The position numbers and the translations under genes were made by a program. From Candidatus Bathyarchaeota archaeon (lineage in GTDB: Archaea; Thermoproteota; Bathyarchaeia; TCS64), in NCBI GenBank assembly GCA_014729945.1, contig WJJC01000218.1, forward strand, positions 1 to 33,871: 33,871 bases of DNA, in the 5' to 3' direction. Below, piece by piece: positions 29,596 through 33,871 of this stretch. The stretch's first letter is position 1. Each line of letters starts with the position of its first letter. The notes beneath the pieces were generated by a model. The model searched no databases, had not been told where the DNA came from, and saw nothing but the letters and a program-made list of their open reading frames with translations.

Positions 29596-30621
29596 TTAGT
29601 GTCTCACTTTCAATAGTAGTGACTCAATCATCTGGTAGAATCCTCCAAATGTGAATGCGATACCTCGTAATATGTCCAGCGCTGGGTAAACTAGGATTTT
29701 CCATGGTTTACCTGTTTGAAGACTTACCGGGAGATAGTATATCGCATTAAATGTCCAGTAAAGACCTAGTATCCCGGACGCGAGGTTAAATGGCATAGGA
29801 TGATCGATCTTAAACCCGATATATAGAAGAAAACTCAGGATTGAGATGATAGCTAGGGTGCTTATTAGATAAGCTGCGTACCAGCTAGCTAAAATGCTGG
29901 CGCGTTTATGAATTACTAGTAGTGAGCCACCTCTACCATAATTAAAATGCTGTTTCATAAGGTCTTTTAACGTGCTTCTATGCTTGTGTAGGATGTTTAT
30001 CTCTGGGTCTAGCACTATCCTGAATCCCTTGAATCCCATGGCTTCTACGGGTTGGAGGTCATCAAACCCATAGGTAATATTCTCGTCAAAAAATTTTACA
30101 CGCTCCAATGCTCTTCGTCGGAACGCCATGTTTGCCCCTGCTGGGAACTGCATAAGTTTTAGGTCATTTGTTTCTATGCGTATCCTGAAGCCGGGTGTTG
30201 ACTGGAAGAGGCTCTCATCCATATAGTTACTGAGAATGTTGGCTTTGTCGTATCCTTCCATGGTTCCACCGACAAAACCGATGAGGGGATCGGTGAAGTT
30301 TTTTACAATTCTTTTTGCCCAGTTCGGTGGGACCACGCAGTCTCCATCGGTGTACGCCAGTATCTCACCTGAACTATGCTTGATCCCCGTGTTTCTAGCC
30401 GCGTTTAGCCCGGTTCCTTCCTGGTCCACTAGCTTTACTGGGTATTCTTTTACTATTTTACGTGTGTCATCCTTGCTATTTCCGTCTACGACGATTACCT
30501 CATATTTTTCTTCCGGATAATCTATATGCATCAAGGATTCTAACGTGTCACTGATGGTTTTACCCATATTTAAAACGGGTATAATTATGCTGAGTGAAGG
30601 ATATTCACTCATGTTAACCAT
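29596..30621 (-). CDS. Membrane GT2 family glycosyltransferase
   Basis: A 341-residue GT-A glycosyltransferase of family 2: LSIIIPVLNMGKTISDTLESL, VIVVDGNSKDDT, AARNTGIKHSSGEILAYTDGD (the DxD metal site), and FPAGANMAFRRRAL in the acceptor region. The C-terminus has several membrane helices (about 240-330), so it works at the cytoplasmic membrane, probably adding a sugar to a lipid-linked carrier or glycolipid. ATG 30621 is supported by a TATA box 25 nt upstream, which makes it the first gene of the operon GT2-rimI-ino1-GPN. Confidence 0.88.
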   Translation of the reverse strand: MVNMSEYPSLSIIIPVLNMGKTISDTLESLMHIDYPEEKYEVIVVDGNSKDDTRKIVKEYPVKLVDQEGTGLNAARNTGIKHSSGEILAYTDGDCVVPPNWAKRIVKNFTDPLIGFVGGTMEGYDKANILSNYMDESLFQSTPGFRIRIETNDLKLMQFPAGANMAFRRRALERVKFFDENITYGFDDLQPVEAMGFKGFRIVLDPEINILHKHRSTLKDLMKQHFNYGRGGSLLVIHKRASILASWYAAYLISTLAIISILSFLLYIGFKIDHPMPFNLASGILGLYWTFNAIYYLPVSLQTGKPWKILVYPALDILRGIAFTFGGFYQMIESLLLKVRH

Positions 30622-30640
30622 AATAATTATTACTCACTTA

Positions 30641-30650
30641 GGGTTATAAA
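30641..30650 (-). promoter_or_regulatory. TATA box for the GT2-rimI-ino1-GPN operon
   Basis: On the minus strand TTTATAACCC is centred 25 nt before ATG 30621. No Shine-Dalgarno precedes the start, so the mRNA is probably leaderless. Confidence 0.5.
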
Positions 30651-30658
30651 CCCATCAC

Positions 30659-31534
30659 CTATTTTGCTCTATAATTTATTGATTCTTTGAGGGAGAGCTC
30701 CCACACACCTCTATTTTTATGATACTTGTTACTAAATAGTGTGGCTGGTTTATCCAAGATTTTTGATAATATTGCTATATGCAGTCGATCCGTGTATATG
30801 TACTCGGCGTTATAGACGGTTGACACGAAGTCTGTTAGGGTTTTCTCCATTGATATATCGGATGTCAACGGTTTTTCAACCTGATCAAGTAACGTTATTT
30901 TTGTATGACTCGATATCGCTGATTCTTTATCATTTCTGAAGGCTAGAAGTGTATAGTTATCTTTTCTAGGCTCAATGTATTCCTCTATGTCTTTCTCTGT
31001 TAGATACAGTGCTAACTCGGGTGAGATTGATATATGGACGTTTTCGGGGAGATTCTGTTCTACCAGGTGTTGTTCACTGTATTTTTCTCGGCAGAATAGA
31101 TGCACGGGGCGCTGGTCTTGGAAATATTCTTTGAACCGGGTTCGGGTAAACAGATAGCTTTGAGGACCCACTGCAATGGGCTCAGTTGTTCTTCTCATCA
31201 CCTGTCTGAATAGGGTTGGTCCATACCATATGTCGTTCAAGTATCCTCCCCCCTCAAACAAAATATGCTCTGTCTCAGGGGGTAGATCAATGAGCTTGAA
31301 TCCATGAGCGTAGTCTAGTCTCCAGAAGGCGATGTTGACAAGGTATTTAACTCCAATGATGGGATTCCTCCGGTATAGTTCTTCAAGGTTAAAGCAGGAA
31401 TGCTCTATGTTGAATTCATCGAGTTTTTTCATCAAACCCAAATGAATTAATGTGTCCCCATGGTTACCTCCAGGTGTAATAACGCTCATGTACCTGTCCC
31501 TGTTTTGGGCGAGATATTCCTCAAATGAGTCCAT
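30659..31534 (-). CDS. Polysaccharide pyruvyl transferase family protein
   Basis: A 291-residue member of the polysaccharide pyruvyl transferase family. Marks: GGNHGDTLIHLG near the N-terminus, FEGGGYLND, IAVGPQSYLF, FCREKYSEQHL, ISPELALYL, and the C-terminal YTDRLHIAILSKILDKP followed by NKYHKNRGVWE. Relatives add ketal pyruvate to sugars of surface polysaccharides, which gives them a negative charge. The exact acceptor is unknown. It lies 37 nt upstream of the glycosyltransferase operon and is divergent from the flippase-like gene. Confidence 0.85.
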   Translation of the reverse strand: MDSFEEYLAQNRDRYMSVITPGGNHGDTLIHLGLMKKLDEFNIEHSCFNLEELYRRNPIIGVKYLVNIAFWRLDYAHGFKLIDLPPETEHILFEGGGYLNDIWYGPTLFRQVMRRTTEPIAVGPQSYLFTRTRFKEYFQDQRPVHLFCREKYSEQHLVEQNLPENVHISISPELALYLTEKDIEEYIEPRKDNYTLLAFRNDKESAISSHTKITLLDQVEKPLTSDISMEKTLTDFVSTVYNAEYIYTDRLHIAILSKILDKPATLFSNKYHKNRGVWELSLKESINYRAK

Positions 31535-31605
31535 CTATCTTACCATATGTTAATCATGTATTTGTCTTACTCCTATGCTTTTTATTTACGTATAATCCTC
31601 TTTTT

Positions 31606-31610
31606 GGGAG
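31606..31610 (+). promoter_or_regulatory. Ribosome-binding site for the flippase-like gene
   Basis: GGGAG lies 6 nt before ATG 31617. A TATA-like TTTATTTACG at 31581-31590 suggests a very short leader. Confidence 0.35.
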
Positions 31611-31616
31611 ATTAAT

Positions 31617-32642
31617 ATGAAGAACCGCTGGAGTACCTTTTTTTTAATCGTTGGCGTAGTTTTCTTCATAGGGTATATAGTCTATTCTAAGCCTTTCTCG
31701 GTTTTATCGGAGGTGGGAAGGTTTGATCCATGGATTTTCGCTGTGGCTATTGGGGTTAACTATATTGGATTATTTTTTCTATCCGCTTCTTGGCATATTC
31801 TTCTTAAGAGTCTGGGGTTCAGAAATAGTCTATGGAAGAGTATGCAGATATCTTTTGTAGGCTTATTTGTGGTCTGGATGGTTCCTTTCCCCTCTGGATT
31901 TGAGATCATCAGAGCTTATCTTATCCGAGATGAGGAAGGTGGGGGACTTGGTCAGGCTGTCTCATCTGTTATATTTAGCAAGGTTTACTATTTCATTAGC
32001 TTCGGGTTAATGATCTCTGTTGGCTCTTTTATTGTTCACTATATCAATAATTCACAAATTCCTATACGTTCTGAGTTTATCTGGTTCGCGATAATATTCG
32101 CTATTCTCAACACTGCACTATTCGCTGTAATCCTAACTCCCGATATAATGATGCGGCTCCATGATGTTAGCCCCAAGTGGTTGAAGCGACAGATGAAGAA
32201 TCGGGTCTACAGCAATAGATTCGGGTTAAACAGCTTTGACGAGTTTATACACGAGATACAGGCTTCATTAAAAATATTGAGAAACAAACCCATAGAAAAT
32301 TTGTTATCCCTGCTGCTTGTTGGGTTTCACTGGAGCACCGGTGCTATTACGGCCTACATGGTGGCTATGTCTCTGGGAGAAACCATTAATTTTTGGGTGA
32401 TTGTACTGATTTATGCTGTTATCGAGTTTATACAGCAGCTTAACTTCATTATACCTAGTGGGTTAGGTATCGTGGACGCTGGTTTAGCGGGTGCATTAGT
32501 GGTTGTTGGGGTTCCCCTTGAGGTTGCGGGGGCTATTAGTCTATTAACTAGGTTAGCAACTTATTGGTTTGAGTTTATTTTATGTGGTATTGTAAGTTTT
32601 CAGTTTGGTTATCGTGAGGCTCTCAGTGATTATTTGAGTTAA
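31617..32642 (+). CDS. Flippase-like integral membrane protein (UPF0104/LPG synthase TM family)
   Basis: A 341-residue protein with about eight membrane helices, of the lysylphosphatidylglycerol synthase TM-region/UPF0104 family. Marks are SASWHILLKSLG, PFPSGFEIIRAYLIRDEEG (the family PxxxGEx-R pattern), SSVIFSKVYYF, and IPSGLGIVDAGLAGAL near the end. Archaeal relatives act in glycolipid or dolichol-linked glycan steps such as mannosyl transfer or flipping. Placed beside the glycosyltransferase genes, a role in surface glycan assembly is likely. Confidence 0.85.
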   Translation: MKNRWSTFFLIVGVVFFIGYIVYSKPFSVLSEVGRFDPWIFAVAIGVNYIGLFFLSASWHILLKSLGFRNSLWKSMQISFVGLFVVWMVPFPSGFEIIRAYLIRDEEGGGLGQAVSSVIFSKVYYFISFGLMISVGSFIVHYINNSQIPIRSEFIWFAIIFAILNTALFAVILTPDIMMRLHDVSPKWLKRQMKNRVYSNRFGLNSFDEFIHEIQASLKILRNKPIENLLSLLLVGFHWSTGAITAYMVAMSLGETINFWVIVLIYAVIEFIQQLNFIIPSGLGIVDAGLAGALVVVGVPLEVAGAISLLTRLATYWFEFILCGIVSFQFGYREALSDYLS

Positions 32643-32683
32643 GCTTTTATTCAACCAATAGCTGTGTATCGCTAGTGATATAA

Positions 32684-32953
32684 ATGGAGTTCACAGTCCA
32701 GACTGGATTTCAACTATTAATGGCCGTAGCTACCTATCTACTAGGAATGGCTTTCGCCGGAAGCTTTCTGGGACGAGCATGGATGGGTAATGTAGACGTG
32801 TTTCTGCATAAAACCCTGAAAATGGAAGTCACCGTTGGGAAATACTTTTACTGGAAATATTTCTGTAACATCAAGGATCCGCCCAAGCCAAAGAACCTAG
32901 AACAGCCAAAGGGGTTAACAGATCAGTTATTCTGTAGATTCCTTGATCTATAA
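32684..32953 (+). CDS. Small membrane protein of unknown function
   Basis: An 89-residue protein with one membrane helix at about 8-30 (FQLLMAVATYLLGMAFAGSFLG) and a polar C-terminus with a proline-rich piece (IKDPPKPKNLEQPKG) and two Cys. No family recognised. It starts at ATG 32684, 41 nt after the flippase-like gene on the same strand, and may be cotranscribed with it. Confidence 0.55.
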   Translation: MEFTVQTGFQLLMAVATYLLGMAFAGSFLGRAWMGNVDVFLHKTLKMEVTVGKYFYWKYFCNIKDPPKPKNLEQPKGLTDQLFCRFLDL

Positions 32954-32995
32954 ACTCAAGAATAGTCTTCCCTACACATTATATGGTTGACTCAT

Positions 32996-33871
32996 ATGCT
33001 GAAGCTAGGAATTATTGGATGTGGTCGTGTAACCTCCCTGTTTCATTTAAAGGCCATACAACAACTCGATAATATTCATGTAACAGCTGTCTCTGATTTG
33101 AATAAGGATAGAATGGATGAGGTGCAGTCTGTGTGCGATTTGGCTGTGGGCTATGTTGATTATAAGATGCTACTGGAGGATGAGTCAGTCGAAGCAGTAG
33201 CAATTAATACCCCTCCAAATCTCCATGCTTCAATGATTAAGGACGCCCTAGCGGCGGATAAACATGTTCTCTGCGAGAAACCTTTAGCTAGGACAGTGGA
33301 AGAATGCGAGGAAATCAGAGATCTAAAAACCAAGACAGATTTAGTTATTTTACCTGCTCATAATTATTTTTTTACGCCTAGTCTTGCACAGATGAAGAAA
33401 AGAATAGATGATGAAACCATAGGTGAGGTCACAGGCATAGATGTGGCTTTTGAAAACCTACTAAAATCCTATAGAAGCCAGACTGATTTTAGGCAAAATA
33501 CAGATAAAGGTATTTTAGAGGATGTGCTTCCTCATATACTGTCTGTGGTTTATCCGCTTGCCGGTCACATGGATGAGGTTATTTCAGTAAACTGGTGGTG
33601 TAAGAATTATGATGTGTGTGATAATGTGCACACTGAGCTCGTTACAAAAAACGATATACCTATCAGTGCAAGCATGAGCTGGACCAAGATACGTCCAAGA
33701 TTCAGTATAACTGTTGAAGGAGAGAACGGTAGTTTATTCACTGATCTTATGCTAGGTCCATACAAGCTCGAATCAGTAATAAACGAAAAAACGAGTACTT
33801 GGGATGAAAAAGGTTTGGCTTGGTATCTAGACCTCTTACAATTCAAGCACCCCAGCTTCAAGAATCAGTAC
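32996..33871 (+). CDS. Gfo/Idh/MocA family oxidoreductase (3' end outside window)
   Basis: An NAD(P)-dependent sugar dehydrogenase-type protein, open to the right edge (292 codons visible). It has the Rossmann start KLGIIGCGRVTSLFHLKAI, the INTPPNLHASM strand-helix, and the family motif CEKPLA followed by ECEEI. The region around GILEDVLPHIL matches the GxxxDxxxH pattern that supplies active-site residues in many members. It probably oxidises or reduces a sugar or sugar nucleotide, which fits the adjacent glycan genes. It starts at ATG 32996, 42 nt after the small membrane protein. Confidence 0.9.
   Translation, partial: MLKLGIIGCGRVTSLFHLKAIQQLDNIHVTAVSDLNKDRMDEVQSVCDLAVGYVDYKMLLEDESVEAVAINTPPNLHASMIKDALAADKHVLCEKPLARTVEECEEIRDLKTKTDLVILPAHNYFFTPSLAQMKKRIDDETIGEVTGIDVAFENLLKSYRSQTDFRQNTDKGILEDVLPHILSVVYPLAGHMDEVISVNWWCKNYDVCDNVHTELVTKNDIPISASMSWTKIRPRFSITVEGENGSLFTDLMLGPYKLESVINEKTSTWDEKGLAWYLDLLQFKHPSFKNQY

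Overview
The window is chromosomal DNA from an archaeon. It encodes a TFIIB-type transcription factor, aIF2 beta with its zinc ribbon, two RadA recombinases, an Nre repair protein with a C-terminal PCNA-binding motif, a GPN-loop GTPase, archaeal-type PheS/PheT, and an inositol-1-phosphate synthase used for archaeal lipids. Many first genes of transcription units have an AT-rich TATA-like box about 25-30 nt before the start codon and no Shine-Dalgarno, as expected for leaderless mRNA. Genes inside operons often do have a Shine-Dalgarno (GGTGA type). GTG and TTG starts are common. I cannot fix the lineage from sequence alone. The many peptidases and amino-acid enzymes fit a peptide-using heterotroph. 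There are no rRNA, tRNA, CRISPR or insertion-sequence features that I can see.

Left part (1-12.2 kb): a gene fragment cut by the window edge; aIF2 beta with DUF424; a zinc-ribbon membrane protein divergent from radA copy 1; a DUF6282 metal-hydrolase-like protein; a phosphoribosyltransferase with a small unknown partner; an M14 carboxypeptidase; DUF1844 followed by a PAS-GAF histidine kinase that lacks the usual phospho-accepting histidine; an M24-fold protein that has lost metal ligands; an alpha/beta hydrolase; and Nre.

Middle (12.2-27.3 kb): pheS-pheT; a coiled-coil protein; a 341-nt gap holding a possible remnant of a secreted-protein gene; a class V aminotransferase divergent from a small winged-helix protein; a DsrE-DsrF-DsrH-like sulfur-relay trio; a membrane-anchored beta-propeller protein coupled to a membrane winged-helix protein; an M20 amidohydrolase; radA copy 2; an EngB-like GTPase and TFB; a CrcB fluoride channel in AT-rich surroundings; an alanine dehydrogenase/ornithine cyclodeaminase; and a possible nuclease with no clear start.

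Right part (27.3-33.9 kb): a four-gene minus-strand operon (GT2 glycosyltransferase, RimI-like acetyltransferase, Ino1, GPN GTPase), then a polysaccharide pyruvyl transferase, a flippase-like membrane protein, a small membrane protein and a Gfo/Idh/MocA oxidoreductase cut by the edge. This end looks like the start of a surface glycan or glycolipid locus.

The genome is tightly packed. Several convergent pairs share a palindromic stop tetranucleotide (CTAG or TTAA), so transcription termination must often happen inside the opposing gene.
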